Assembly: GCA_902799905.1 (NCBI GenBank)
Contig: CADCCB010000028.1
Location: forward strand, 1-51,512
DNA from: an uncultured Prevotellaceae bacterium
GTDB lineage: Bacteria > Bacteroidota > Bacteroidia > Bacteroidales > Bacteroidaceae
DNA length: 51,512 nt
Direction of reading: 5' to 3'
The notes under the pieces were generated by a model that was given only the letters and a program-made list of their open reading frames with translations, was not told where the DNA came from and did not search any database. Position 1 is the first letter of the stretch, and the number at the start of each line of letters is the position of its first letter. The position numbers were made by a program, and so were the translations under genes. Below, piece by piece: positions 43,259-51,512 of this stretch.

Positions 43259-43810
43259 ATGGACAGATTCGACAAAACAAATGCTCAATTTGAGGCCGCC
43301 ATAGCCGAATGCCGTGACATTTTCAGCAAGAAACTGCACGACTACAGGGCATCATGGCGCATACTGAGACCGGCCTCGCTGACCGACCAACTCTTCATCA
43401 AGGCCAAGCGCATACGCTCGCTTGAGATTAAGAAGGAGTCGTTGGTTGGCGAAGGCATACGGCCCGAATTTGTGGCGCTCATCAACTATGGTATCGTGGG
43501 ACTGATACAACTGGAGAAGGGCTTTGCCGACACCGTCGACATCGACAACAAGGAGGCGATGAACCTCTACGACCACTACGCCCACGAGGCCCTGGCCTTG
43601 ATGAAGCGTAAGAACCACGACTACGATGAGGCTTGGCGTGGCATGCGTGTCAGCAGTTACACCGACCTCATCCTGACCAAGATTGAGCGTATCAAGGAAA
43701 TAGAAAATCTCAGCGGAGAGACCCTCATCAGCGAGGGCATCGATGCCAACTATATGGACATCATCAACTATGCGGTCTTCGGACTCATCAAGTTGAAAGA
43801 GGGAAATTGA
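43259..43810 (+). CDS. DUF1599 protein, two tandem copies of the domain
   Basis: 183 residues from the ATG at 43259 ([20 protein letters not shown]); the upstream part of the frame (to 43160) covers the promoter. Two similar halves: [20 protein letters not shown] with KAKRIRSLE, and [20 protein letters not shown] with KIERIKEIE. The family is linked in databases to nucleotide modification; no activity is proven. It starts a rightward cluster that continues with the DoxX-like/TpiA frame 4 bp later. Confidence 0.85.
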   Translation: MDRFDKTNAQFEAAIAECRDIFSKKLHDYRASWRILRPASLTDQLFIKAKRIRSLEIKKESLVGEGIRPEFVALINYGIVGLIQLEKGFADTVDIDNKEAMNLYDHYAHEALALMKRKNHDYDEAWRGMRVSSYTDLILTKIERIKEIENLSGETLISEGIDANYMDIINYAVFGLIKLKEGN

Positions 43811-43814
43811 TAAG

Positions 43815-45752
43815 TTGAAACGGGTTGTCGTCAATATCTGCCGCCTGCTGCTGGCCGCGGTCTTTATCCTATCCGGATTCGTCAAGGCCGTCGACCCAAG
43901 GGGCACGCAGTACAAGATTGAGGACTATCTGCTGGCGTGGCACATGAACGGCGTGCTGCCCGACATAGCAATACTGCTATTGTCGGTCGGGCTCTCAGTC
44001 ATGGAGTTCAGCATCGGCATCTTCCTACTCTTTGCCATTCGCAGAAGACTGACATCGAGGCTTGCCGTGATCATGCTGGGCGTGATGACACCGCTCACAC
44101 TCTGGCTGGCACTCACCAACCCCGTCAGCGACTGCGGCTGCTTCGGCGACGCGCTGGTGCTGACCAACTGGCAGACATTCTGGAAAAACGTGGTTCTGCT
44201 CTGCGCAGCCATCGTGGTGGTTTGCTGGCCATTACAGATGTTCCGCTTCGTGAGCAGGTCGAACCAGTGGATCGTGGTGAACTACACCATCCTTTTCATC
44301 CTGGCCATAGCCGGATGGAGCCTCTACGACAGGCCACAGTTCGACTTCCGCCCCTACCACATCGGCACAAACCTGCGCGACGGGTGGCTGCGGGCAATGG
44401 AGGGTGAAGACCTGCCTTATCTCGACTTCTACCTCGAGAGGGTGGACAACGACGAGGACATCACCGAAGAGGTGCTCAACGACGATGGCTACACCTTCCT
44501 GCTCATATCACCCCATCTGGAACAGGCCGACGACTCGCAACTGGACCAGATCAACCAGGTGTATGAATATGCCCAGGACAACGGCTGTGCCTTCTACGGC
44601 ATGACGGCCAGCGGTCAACAGGCCATCGGACACTGGTGCGACATCACGGGAGCCGAATACCCGTTCTGCCAGACCGACGAGATACCCCTGAAGACCATCA
44701 TCCGCAGCAATCCCGGACTGCTGCTGCTGAAGGATGGCGTCATCATCAACAAGTGGAGCCACAACATGCTGCCCGATGAGGCCGACCTGAACGAGCCGCT
44801 GGCGACATCGGAACTGGGCCAACTGCCCGACGACTCCGTGATGCGCCGCATCATCATGCTGCTGCTCTGGTTCGTGCTGCCACTCTCGCTACTCACCATT
44901 GCCGACCGGCTGTGGGCATGGACAAGATGGATCCGACGTAAGGACACTTCAAGTGAAACAGATAATAATAACTCTAATTTAATAAGAAAAGAAATGAGAA
45001 AGAAAATTGTTGCAGGAAACTGGAAGATGAACATGAATCTCCAGGACGGTATTGCTCTGGCAAAAGAACTTAACGAGACGCTGAAGGCTGAGAAGCCCAA
45101 CTGTGGTGTGGTCATCTGCACACCATTCATCCACCTCGCTTCTATCGCACAGTTCCTCGATCAGGACATCATTGGTCTGGGTGCTGAGAACTGCGCTGAC
45201 AAGGAGAAGGGTGCATACACTGGTGAGGTGAGTGCCGAGATGGTGAAGAGCACGGGTGCACAGTATGTCATCCTGGGCCACTCTGAGCGTCGCGAGTACT
45301 ATAAGGAGACTCCCGAGATCCTGAAGGAGAAGGTGCTGCTGGCACAGAAGAACGGTCTGAAGGTCATCTTCTGCATCGGCGAGAGCAAGGATGAGCGCGA
45401 GGCTGGCAAGCAGAACGAGGTGGTGAAGGCCGAACTCGAGGGTTCTGTATTCAACCTTCCTGAGGAGGACTTCCGCAAGATCGTCATCGCCTACGAGCCC
45501 ATCTGGGCCATCGGTACTGGCCTGACCGCTACCGCTGACCAGGCTGAGGACATCCACGCCTATATCCGCTCTATCATCGCTGAGAAGTACGGACAGGCTG
45601 TTGCCGACGACACCACCATCCTCTATGGCGGTTCATGCAAGGCCAGCAATGCTCCTGAACTGTTTGCCAAGCCCGACATCGACGGTGGCCTCATTGGTGG
45701 CGCCTCGCTGAAGGCTGCCGACTTCAAGGGCATCATCGACGCCTTTAAATAA
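43815..45752 (+). CDS. DoxX-like membrane protein joined in frame to triose-phosphate isomerase
   Basis: A single 645-residue frame from the TTG/ATG-region start at 43815 ([20 protein letters not shown]). Residues 1-393 are the DoxX-like unit known in Bacteroides as a separate gene (BT_3928 type): four membrane helices with [19 protein letters not shown] and CGCFGD, then a soluble thioredoxin-like part and one last helix ([20 protein letters not shown]). No stop occurs before [13 protein letters not shown] of TpiA; the joining stretch is [17 protein letters not shown]. Either a true fusion or a lost stop with re-start at 44994. GTG/TTG start choice is uncertain. Confidence 0.8.
   Translation: MKRVVVNICRLLLAAVFILSGFVKAVDPRGTQYKIEDYLLAWHMNGVLPDIAILLLSVGLSVMEFSIGIFLLFAIRRRLTSRLAVIMLGVMTPLTLWLALTNPVSDCGCFGDALVLTNWQTFWKNVVLLCAAIVVVCWPLQMFRFVSRSNQWIVVNYTILFILAIAGWSLYDRPQFDFRPYHIGTNLRDGWLRAMEGEDLPYLDFYLERVDNDEDITEEVLNDDGYTFLLISPHLEQADDSQLDQINQVYEYAQDNGCAFYGMTASGQQAIGHWCDITGAEYPFCQTDEIPLKTIIRSNPGLLLLKDGVIINKWSHNMLPDEADLNEPLATSELGQLPDDSVMRRIIMLLLWFVLPLSLLTIADRLWAWTRWIRRKDTSSETDNNNSNLIRKEMRKKIVAGNWKMNMNLQDGIALAKELNETLKAEKPNCGVVICTPFIHLASIAQFLDQDIIGLGAENCADKEKGAYTGEVSAEMVKSTGAQYVILGHSERREYYKETPEILKEKVLLAQKNGLKVIFCIGESKDEREAGKQNEVVKAELEGSVFNLPEEDFRKIVIAYEPIWAIGTGLTATADQAEDIHAYIRSIIAEKYGQAVADDTTILYGGSCKASNAPELFAKPDIDGGLIGGASLKAADFKGIIDAFK
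44994..45752 (+). CDS. tpiA: Triose-phosphate isomerase
   Basis: Interconverts dihydroxyacetone phosphate and glyceraldehyde 3-phosphate. From the ATG at 44994 it has 252 residues, the full normal length, with K11 (GNWKMN), H96 in GHSERR, E168 in [11 protein letters not shown], and the phosphate loop GGASLK. Codon use is of the high-expression kind, unlike the DoxX-like part before it. It may be made alone from its own start; AAGAAAAGAA before the ATG is A-rich, as often in this phylum. Confidence 0.95.
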   Translation: MRKKIVAGNWKMNMNLQDGIALAKELNETLKAEKPNCGVVICTPFIHLASIAQFLDQDIIGLGAENCADKEKGAYTGEVSAEMVKSTGAQYVILGHSERREYYKETPEILKEKVLLAQKNGLKVIFCIGESKDEREAGKQNEVVKAELEGSVFNLPEEDFRKIVIAYEPIWAIGTGLTATADQAEDIHAYIRSIIAEKYGQAVADDTTILYGGSCKASNAPELFAKPDIDGGLIGGASLKAADFKGIIDAFK

Positions 45753-45803
45753 AAGGTGAAAAGTGAATGAATGAAAAAGGTGAAAAAGTAAAAAAGGAAG
45801 GAA

Positions 45804-46421
45804 ATGATGCGTATGATGAAACAAGTAAGCCCATGGGTTAAAAGATTGTGCGTCTTTTTACCTTTTTACTTTTTTGCCTTTTTACCTTTATCCGCACAAA
45901 CCTTCACACAGAAGGTACAACAATCCAAGCAGGGTGAGGGGTCGGTGACTATCCACCACGATGCAGCCATCGACGAACTGGTCAATGCGCGTCAGGCCGT
46001 GAGACCGGCACCAACCCCTTCTCCTGTTACTCCCAAGAAAGACAAAGAAGACAAGCCTGCCAACACGCATCACCAGAAGACCGACACAACCCAGCAGGTC
46101 AGCAAACCCGTTCATGACCTCGACACCGCCGTCGTCGTGACAGGAAGACCCTTCAAGACCAATGGCTACAGGGTACAGGTCTTTGCTGGTGGCAATACGC
46201 GCAGGGACAAGCAGAAGGCCGAACAGATAGGCCGCTCGCTGGAACAACTGTTCCCTAACGAAACCGTCTACGTGCACTTCTATTCCCCACGGTGGATTTG
46301 CCGCATAGGCAACTATCGCACCCGTGAGGAGGCAAACGCCAAAATGATAGAGATACGACAACTGGGCTATAACTCAGCCTCCGTTGTCCCAGGAAAAATC
46401 ATTGTCTTTGCTACACAATAA
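45804..46421 (+). CDS. SPOR-domain exported protein
   Basis: 205 residues with signal peptide (about 1-32, [20 protein letters not shown]), a polar linker ([20 protein letters not shown]), then a SPOR domain (about 118-205, [20 protein letters not shown] ... GKIIVFATQ). SPOR domains bind denuded peptidoglycan at the division site. The hydrophobic core is encoded by an octamer array (CTTTTTAC type, 45853-45890), a strange origin for a signal peptide. Several starts are possible (45804, 45807, 45813). Confidence 0.85.
   Translation: MMRMMKQVSPWVKRLCVFLPFYFFAFLPLSAQTFTQKVQQSKQGEGSVTIHHDAAIDELVNARQAVRPAPTPSPVTPKKDKEDKPANTHHQKTDTTQQVSKPVHDLDTAVVVTGRPFKTNGYRVQVFAGGNTRRDKQKAEQIGRSLEQLFPNETVYVHFYSPRWICRIGNYRTREEANAKMIEIRQLGYNSASVVPGKIIVFATQ
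45853..45890. repeat. Octamer array in the signal-peptide code
   Basis: CTTTTTAC, CTTTTTAC, TTTTTTGC, CTTTTTAC in exact 8-base steps. A loosely inverse, A/G-rich stretch (GGTGAAAAAG, GTAAAAAAGG) lies before the gene at 45753-45800. Confidence 0.65.
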
Positions 46422-46426
46422 TTACA

Positions 46427-47011
46427 ATGTACCACGAACCCGAATACAGAGAAGGCCTGGAACAACTGGCCGATCACTATAAACAGATTATCACGCTACT
46501 GGGCGAGGACACCGAGCGCGAGGGACTGGAGAAGACCCCCATGCGTGTGGCTAAAGCCATGCAGACCCTCACCCAGGGCTACACCATGGATGCCCATAAG
46601 GTGCTTACCGATGCCCTCTTCAAGGAAGACTACAACCACATGGTCATCGTCAAGGACATCGACTTCTTCTCCCTCTGCGAGCACCACATGCTGCCTTTCT
46701 ACGGCAAGGTTCATGTGGCCTATATCCCCAACGGCACCATCACCGGCCTCAGCAAGATAGCCCGTGTGGTCGATATCTACAGCCATCGCCTGCAGGTGCA
46801 GGAGCGCATGACCATGCAGATTCGCCAGTGCATCGAGGAAACCCTTCATCCCCTCGGCGTCATGGTGGTGGTCGAGGCCAAGCACATGTGCATGCAGATG
46901 CGTGGCGTGGAGAAGCAAAACAGCATCACCACCACCAGCGAGTTCAGCGGAGCCTTCCAGCAGGCCAAGACCCGCCAGGAGTTTATGAACCTCATCAACC
47001 GCAATTCATAA
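46427..47011 (+). CDS. folE: GTP cyclohydrolase I
   Basis: Turns GTP into dihydroneopterin triphosphate, the first step of folate synthesis. 194 residues, the usual length. Zinc ligands C84 and H87 in CEHHM and C155 in [11 protein letters not shown]. The conserved [20 protein letters not shown] is present. It lies 5 bp after the SPOR gene and 12 bp before the next one. Confidence 0.97.
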   Translation: MYHEPEYREGLEQLADHYKQIITLLGEDTEREGLEKTPMRVAKAMQTLTQGYTMDAHKVLTDALFKEDYNHMVIVKDIDFFSLCEHHMLPFYGKVHVAYIPNGTITGLSKIARVVDIYSHRLQVQERMTMQIRQCIEETLHPLGVMVVVEAKHMCMQMRGVEKQNSITTTSEFSGAFQQAKTRQEFMNLINRNS

Positions 47012-47023
47012 CAACACAGTCCT

Positions 47024-47602
47024 ATGAGCCAGAGTTTTCGCGGCGACTTCCGCAAGCGTGAGTCATTATTCGGCGAGTTCCGTCACAGTTGTCTGGGGCG
47101 ACTCGTCTTCACCATCGGCATACTGGCCATCATCGCAGCCATTGCGGCGATAACCAATCCCTCTGAGCAGACCATGCGCGAGGAGATGAACGACAACATA
47201 CGCCAGTGGATTCAGGAGAGCGACAGCCTCGGCCATAGCGACTGGATTGACGAGGCCATCATCAACACCGGCTTCATCTTCACCTCTGCCGACACCGTCT
47301 CCGCTCCCTGGCAGGTGCAGATACAGGAGCAGTTCGACAAGAACAACCATGTGGAGTACTACGACCACGGGCTGTTCTCCACCATGCACATCTACAACAG
47401 TTTCCACATCCAGGGCAAGCGCTGCGGCATTGGCCTCTTCGGCATCGTCATCCCCACCGTCAACTTCAACGACTTCATACTCCGTGAGGGCACCATGCGC
47501 AAGGACTACAACCAGCCCGTCATCCGCAACAATACCGGCGACGAGGAATACTACGGCGAGAACCCCGACCTGGGTGGTGTATTCGAATATAATGGAGACT
47601 AG
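47024..47602 (+). CDS. Single-pass membrane protein, function unknown
   Basis: 192 residues, a short basic N-terminus, one membrane helix at about 28-43 (VFTIGILAIIAAIAAITNPS) and an extracytoplasmic acidic part. The NPSE motif after the helix recalls DUF4359 proteins, and residues about 120-160 (MHIYNSFHIQGKRCGIGLFG) look like the same family, but this is uncertain. It stands between folE and the phosphatase gene, 3 bp from the latter. Confidence 0.65.
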   Translation: MSQSFRGDFRKRESLFGEFRHSCLGRLVFTIGILAIIAAIAAITNPSEQTMREEMNDNIRQWIQESDSLGHSDWIDEAIINTGFIFTSADTVSAPWQVQIQEQFDKNNHVEYYDHGLFSTMHIYNSFHIQGKRCGIGLFGIVIPTVNFNDFILREGTMRKDYNQPVIRNNTGDEEYYGENPDLGGVFEYNGD

Positions 47603-47605
47603 ACC

Positions 47606-48412
47606 GTGACACAGCAAGAACTCGAGACACTGACCCTGTCGGTTTGCGACGTCGCAAAGCGGGCAGGGTCTTTCATTCGGCAGGAGCGACAGCAGTTCCA
47701 TGCCGAGAGCATCCAGCGTAAGCATGCCCACGACTACGTGTCGTATGTCGACAAACAGTCGGAGCAACTCATCGTCAGCGCCCTGCGCCAACTGCTGCCC
47801 GAGGCCGGTTTCATCACCGAGGAGGGCTCAGCCACCTATACCGACGAGCAGTACTGCTGGGTCGTCGATCCCCTCGACGGCACCACCAATTTCATTCACC
47901 ACTTCCCGCCCTATGCCGTCAGCATCGCCTTGATGCAAGGCCCTCGCATCGTGCTGGGCGTGGTCTACGAGATTTGTGCCGACGAGTGTTTCTATGCATG
48001 GCTTGGCGGTGGCAGCCATCTCAACGGCGAGCCGCTGACGGTCAACGCGTCACCCCTTTCCGATGCCCTTGTCTGTTTCCAACTGCCTTACGACAGCGAT
48101 GCCTACAGCCCTGTGGCCCAGAGCCTTATCCGTCAGTTCTATGGCCGTGTGGCCAGTGTCCGCATGCTCGGTTCTGCCGCCATCGCCCTCTGCTATGTCG
48201 CTGCAGGCCGTCTCGATGCCTATGCCGAGAAGTACATCGGGCAGTGGGACTACATGGCTGGTGCCCTCATCGTCAGCGAAGCCGGTGGCTGCTGCACCGA
48301 CTACGAGGGCTCTGACCACTTCACGCAAGGCAACAGCATCGTTGCCACCAACGGCATCATCCATCAGTCCATACTTCAGGGCGTAAGGGACGCGATGTCA
48401 CTCCGCCGTTAG
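47606..48412 (+). CDS. Inositol monophosphatase family protein
   Basis: 268 residues, a magnesium-dependent sugar phosphatase. The metal-binding motif DPLDGTTNF begins at D88, the earlier Glu is in FITEEGS, and the second motif WDYMAGALIVSEAGG contains D215. The true substrate could be inositol phosphate, fructose bisphosphate or PAP; only the family is sure. Start is GTG at 47606 (MTQQELETL); GGAG at 47594-47597 lies before it. Confidence 0.92.
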   Translation: MTQQELETLTLSVCDVAKRAGSFIRQERQQFHAESIQRKHAHDYVSYVDKQSEQLIVSALRQLLPEAGFITEEGSATYTDEQYCWVVDPLDGTTNFIHHFPPYAVSIALMQGPRIVLGVVYEICADECFYAWLGGGSHLNGEPLTVNASPLSDALVCFQLPYDSDAYSPVAQSLIRQFYGRVASVRMLGSAAIALCYVAAGRLDAYAEKYIGQWDYMAGALIVSEAGGCCTDYEGSDHFTQGNSIVATNGIIHQSILQGVRDAMSLRR

Positions 48413-48545
48413 GCTGAATGATGGTTCGGGATGTCAATCGAAAATTTGATTTACATTTTACCAATTGCCTAGGAAAAAAGCATTAAAATAGTTAAAAGTC
48501 GCTGGAAAAATGACATCAACTATTGCCTGCTCTTCCAAATCAATC

Positions 48546-48592
48546 ACCACACTACTATTTGTTCCTAACAGCGGTGTGGTGGAATTTTTTTG
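48546..48592 (+). terminator. Terminator after the inositol-phosphatase gene
   Basis: CACCACAC and GTGTGGTG, an 8-bp perfect stem around a long loop, then GAATTTTTTT. The loop length is unusual, so confidence is moderate. Confidence 0.55.
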
Positions 48593-48708
48593 TGAAGGGT
48601 GGGTGGTGCCCTTCTCCCTGCTACGCTTGCGCCGTGGGCTGTTCTGGTCTGGTGCCCAGTGGCTTTGCCGCTGGGTTTCTCCCTTCTACACCTCCACATA
48701 TTCCACCA
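48577..48708 (-). ncRNA. Candidate structured RNA, reading left
   Basis: A GC-rich 132-bp block in AT-rich surroundings, bounded by TGGTGGAAT and its inverse ATTCCACCA. It contains CCCAGTGGC/GCCGCTGGG (9 bp, one G-U, 3-base loop) and an outer imperfect stem of AGAAGGG/CCCTTC type. On the minus strand TAACTTTG (48723-48716) with CTTG 20 bp upstream would start transcription just at its right edge. It could also be a silent repeat. No known RNA family was recognised. Confidence 0.4.
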
Positions 48709-48753
48709 TGGAGCGCAAAGTTACAATAATTCTTTGATACCAACAAGTATTTC

Positions 48754-48841
48754 GGGCGAAATCTACCAACTTTATGATAGATTTCGCCCAATATGATACA
48801 AAATCAGGCGAAATCTATAAGAATACGAACAGATTTCGCCC
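48754..48841. repeat. Four GGCGAAATCTA motifs in two inverted pairs
   Basis: GGGCGAAATCTA (48754-48765) and its inverse (48778-48789) form a 12-bp perfect hairpin; a second pair, 48807-48817 and 48831-48841, forms another of 10 bp. Both stems have AT-rich loops. No T run follows, so this is not a normal terminator; a protein-binding site or a small repeat (REP-like) fits better. Confidence 0.8.
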
Positions 48842-49123
48842 AAAATAAGTTAACGGAATAGTTCTTTCAATTTGTCAAGAAACAAATAGGTTTGATCCTG
48901 ATTCATGGCATCATAATAATCACGGTACATGTTTCTTCTCACTCTCTATCTCTGCTGTTCACTTCATTCACTCCTTACTTTTACCCAGGAATCAAACATC
49001 TGTCCCTTCTATGTCCAAGAAGTATCATATAGCGTTCGACCTCTGGTCGCTTGGCTCGTTCTGGAACCGTTCCCGCAGATCCATTCTGAAGTCCGCCACT
49101 TTTAGTCTGCTTCATCACTTGCT
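48842..49123. other. Non-coding stretch before the membrane-protein gene
   Basis: A/T- and CTT-rich sequence. On the minus strand a 26-codon frame (48930 to 48850, MYRDYYDAMNQDQTYLFLDK start) is the only short frame of interest and may be the 3' remnant of a lost gene. GACCTCTGGTC at 49040-49050 is a short palindrome. No RNA gene is seen. Confidence 0.4.
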
Positions 49124-49621
49124 TCATTCACATTCCTTTTTATTTGAAAAATGATCACTAGAACCGTCCTCGTGACCTCTTCTTTTCTTACAATGACTGG
49201 CCGCATTGACTACAATTCTGTGAAAAACTGCAATAAAGAAAGCTGCTACATAATATGTCAGATAAACAACAACCAAAAGGAAAACAGAGTCAACATTTTG
49301 AAAATGACGAATCCAAACATTCCCACAAAAAGCATCACTAAACATTAATAGTGACGGTAGGAATGCATAGAATACACATTGCCATAGATTGTCCAAGATG
49401 GTAGGTAATACCTTCGTCTTATATATGAGCAAAATGGTACATATGCTTAGGGGCTCCCATATTAAAGTATGGCAAAACAGAAATAAATAGAAACCGAACC
49501 AAAAGTCATTGGAATCAAAACTATCATGTGTCGTTCCTACAACAATGATTACAGCAAGCAAACATCCGACCAAGTATGATATGGCAAGATTTCTATAGCG
49601 TTGTTTTGCGAATCTTTTCAT
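49124..49621 (-). CDS. Integral membrane protein, function unknown
   Basis: 165 residues with four predicted membrane helices (about 11-28, 42-66, 78-95, 111-135) and basic ends. AT-rich, like the genes around it and unlike the core regions. No family recognised. It lies in an island with immunity-type genes and may serve the same function, but this is inference from position only. Confidence 0.55.
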   Translation of the reverse strand: MKRFAKQRYRNLAISYLVGCLLAVIIVVGTTHDSFDSNDFWFGFYLFLFCHTLIWEPLSICTILLIYKTKVLPTILDNLWQCVFYAFLPSLLMFSDAFCGNVWIRHFQNVDSVFLLVVVYLTYYVAAFFIAVFHRIVVNAASHCKKRRGHEDGSSDHFSNKKECE

Positions 49622-49886
49622 GATAGTCTTTTATTGCGTTTTTTTTCATCGGAAGTCCATGGCTTTGCTTCTGCCGGGGATCAGGGGATGCGGTTCTCTG
49701 ATCTATTACTACTCTTCGAATAATGCCGTTGTCTCATTTCACTCATATCTTACTTACTCTTTAACTCTGCTGGTCGCTTCATTCACTCTTTAATTTTATA
49801 CATTCCGATACTATTTGTTGATTATCTTATGGACTCATACCATTTTTAGGGTTTATAGGGTTTGTATGTATTCTGTATTCACATTT

Positions 49887-50654
49887 TTATATAGACCTTT
49901 CAACTAACTTATCTTTATCAGTCCCTTGATCTTCTAATTTGTAATATATATTGCCAAAGTAGAAACCTTTCAACCCATATTCCTGCATCAGTCGAGCCGT
50001 CTTTAGTCCAACTATTACAAATGGAGATTTATTGTATTTAGAAGTATACAACTCCTCTGTGCGCTGAATGAAGTCATCGTCTTCTCCCCAACGGATTGCA
50101 CTATAGATATTATGACCACCCGTTCCTGTCCAAAAATAATTGCCGCACACACTGCATGGTTCACCCTGATGCATGGTAACCGTTGTTTCCTTATCCATCT
50201 GAAATATTTCTTCTGGCATAAAGTAAAAATGGCGTAGTGACTTCTTCAACGGAACAAAGCGCAGGCCTTCATAACCCCGTTTCTCACAAAACAGTTTAAA
50301 ACGGTCTCTTACAATATAAAATCCATCATATGTAATGGCGAAATCCTTATCCGTTGATGTATAATAATCCAAGTTAGGTATTTTCTCTACAGTACAATGG
50401 CATACAGGACATAAACCTGGCATATTCTTTGGGTCACGATACATATGCTTGATATCATAGGGAGCAAGAATTTTTGCCACGACAATCCCCTTTGGATCCG
50501 AAATAACTATATGCAAAGGCTGAGGTTCTTTCTTGAACCTGTTAATGGTTCTATCTATGAAATCAGCAACATTATCAAATGTCATGTTCTTTCGTATCTT
50601 GAGGACAAAGAGGATGACAGAAACTGCGACATTGTTTAAACTCATTTTCTTCAT
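49887..50654 (-). CDS. Cys-rich protein, possible immunity protein
   Basis: 255 residues (a later Met at residue 24, MTFDNVADFIDRT, is another possible start). Two Cys pairs, CPVCHC (82-87) and CSVCGN (167-172), could bind zinc. The YDGFYIVRDRFKLFCEKRG stretch looks like the immunity-type families found behind polymorphic toxins. Its place, downstream of a barstar gene and an RHS tail, suits that. No exact family known to me. Confidence 0.55.
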   Translation of the reverse strand: MKKMSLNNVAVSVILFVLKIRKNMTFDNVADFIDRTINRFKKEPQPLHIVISDPKGIVVAKILAPYDIKHMYRDPKNMPGLCPVCHCTVEKIPNLDYYTSTDKDFAITYDGFYIVRDRFKLFCEKRGYEGLRFVPLKKSLRHFYFMPEEIFQMDKETTVTMHQGEPCSVCGNYFWTGTGGHNIYSAIRWGEDDDFIQRTEELYTSKYNKSPFVIVGLKTARLMQEYGLKGFYFGNIYYKLEDQGTDKDKLVERSI

Positions 50655-50743
50655 ATTTTTGCTTCTATATAACTAACGGTTATTACACCGCTTCGCAGTA
50701 TTAGGTAAGCATTCTATTTGTTACCATGGCCGCCATTGGTAAA

Positions 50744-51202
50744 TTATTTTATGTTAAAAGGGAATAAACCTCTTAATTTTCGTTCTGAAAGTTCTTTTTC
50801 GATGATTTTCCCTTTTGGCGATAATTCGTATTCCTTTTTAAGCCTTAAGATAGTATCTCTTTCACTTGTGGGGAAAAAGAAACTAATATTATGTTCTGGA
50901 TATTCCCTCCAACTTTTACAGGTATCCACAACTATACCGATATAAATGTAGAGGTCATCTTCTGGTAGTGCTGTGACCCCTTGATGATTAATAAATATAT
51001 TATGTTGAGTTACCCAATAAAAGTCACAATACAAATCCCACAAGGCATCCCAGTTATAGCCAAAATAGGAAGGAAATGATAGTTTTTCATTTAGTTCCGA
51101 GAGCAATTCTTTCTCGCTGTGGACATTTTTGATATCCGCAAAAAAGACATCATCGCTCACAACATTAACATTATTTATTTTGAAAAATTCAATATCATTC
51201 AT
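50744..51202 (-). CDS. Barstar-family (barnase inhibitor) immunity protein
   Basis: 152 residues. The helix pair with FPSYFGYNWDALWDLYCDFY at residues 43-62 is the barstar hallmark; the acidic face would cover the active site of a barnase-like RNase. The C-terminal third is charged and longer than in barstar itself. It lies 45 bp behind the RHS gene, the usual place of an immunity gene, although that RHS end shows no RNase domain. Confidence 0.88.
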   Translation of the reverse strand: MNDIEFFKINNVNVVSDDVFFADIKNVHSEKELLSELNEKLSFPSYFGYNWDALWDLYCDFYWVTQHNIFINHQGVTALPEDDLYIYIGIVVDTCKSWREYPEHNISFFFPTSERDTILRLKKEYELSPKGKIIEKELSERKLRGLFPFNIK

Positions 51203-51247
51203 TGGTTTAATCTTGTTTAAAATATTAACGGATAAATATATTGTATA

Positions 51248-51512
51248 TTATTTAATCCGTATGAAAGTTTCGTAATGATCAGGCGTATAGAACCACATTC
51301 CATCTGGATCAAACTTATTCACTGGATCACCTGCACAATACACATAGGGACTATATGGATAGTACTTCTCCGCCAGCGGGTCCATGCTCGTCCACATGGG
51401 CACACCAGCCACGTCATACCATCGGGCACCGAAGTCATACATATTCAGGTCGCTCATCTTATCAAGTTCCTTACCGGTAAAGCGGAAAGGATGTCCAAGA
51501 CTGTTGGCTATC
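51248..51512 (-). CDS. RHS repeat-associated core protein, C-terminal end
   Basis: The gene enters from beyond the window; the frame is open to the edge. PFRFTGKELDKMSDL, YDFGARWYD, DPLAEKYYPYSPYVYCAGDP and DPDGM are the RHS core. After DPDGM there are only 15 residues (WFYTPDHYETFIRIK) and a stop. A full polymorphic toxin would carry 100 residues or more here, so this copy seems to lack its toxin domain. Confidence 0.9.
   Translation of the reverse strand, partial: IANSLGHPFRFTGKELDKMSDLNMYDFGARWYDVAGVPMWTSMDPLAEKYYPYSPYVYCAGDPVNKFDPDGMWFYTPDHYETFIRIK

Noticed and set aside
48850-48930. 26-codon minus-strand frame as a real gene
   Set aside because: Too short, no start signal, and no neighbour to which it would belong; at most a remnant.

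Overview
The window is a chromosomal segment from a member of the Bacteroidales, most likely Prevotella or a close relative. The grounds are the S10-spc-alpha ribosomal order with map between secY and infA, a Bacteroidota RpoA, promoters of the TTTG-N19/20-TAnnTTTG type, type IX secretion genes (porW, porX), a BspA-like leucine-rich protein with a C-terminal sorting signal, and weak or absent Shine-Dalgarno sequences. The species is inferred, not proven.

Layout. 1-13.1 kb: ribosomal operon from rplB (cut by the window edge) to rplQ, all on the + strand, with secY, map, infA, rpmJ and rpoA, ending in a strong terminator. rpsM and rpoA, both normally essential, each carry a short out-of-frame deletion. 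13.2-14.9 kb: a secreted GH31-N-like protein and gluQ. 14.9-24.1 kb: a leftward gene string, aroA, a small Cys-rich membrane protein, porW, porX, tsaE and a large secreted protein. 24.2-25.4 kb: tRNA-Pro and a zeta-toxin-like kinase with a small partner. 25.2-27.5 kb: a secreted LRR protein, a possible T9SS cargo, with a 54-residue peptide gene behind it. 27.5-29.2 kb: a gene-free island of inverted and direct repeats. 29.2-31.9 kb: an Rpn-type nuclease and an AAA-ATPase/PDDEXK protein. 31.9-38.8 kb: lpxA and a complete RND efflux operon. 38.9-48.4 kb: the CCA-adding enzyme (leftward), then rightward PAP2 phosphatase, lipoprotein, DUF1599, a DoxX-like protein joined in frame to TpiA, a SPOR protein, folE, a membrane protein and an inositol-monophosphatase-family gene. 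48.4-51.5 kb: an AT-rich accessory end with structured repeats, a membrane protein, a Cys-rich protein, a barstar-like immunity protein and the tail of an RHS protein.

The most striking signal that ordinary genes do not explain is a set of short degenerate arrays with a strict period of 7 (sometimes 8) bases. They sit in ribosomal-operon spacers and also inside the reading frames of tsaE, porW, aroA and cca. Some are paired as inverted arrays, and some enclose a conserved GC-rich palindromic core. A second repeat family carries complete promoters. Together they suggest a genome that has been repeatedly seeded by small repeats that proteins tolerate as in-frame loops.
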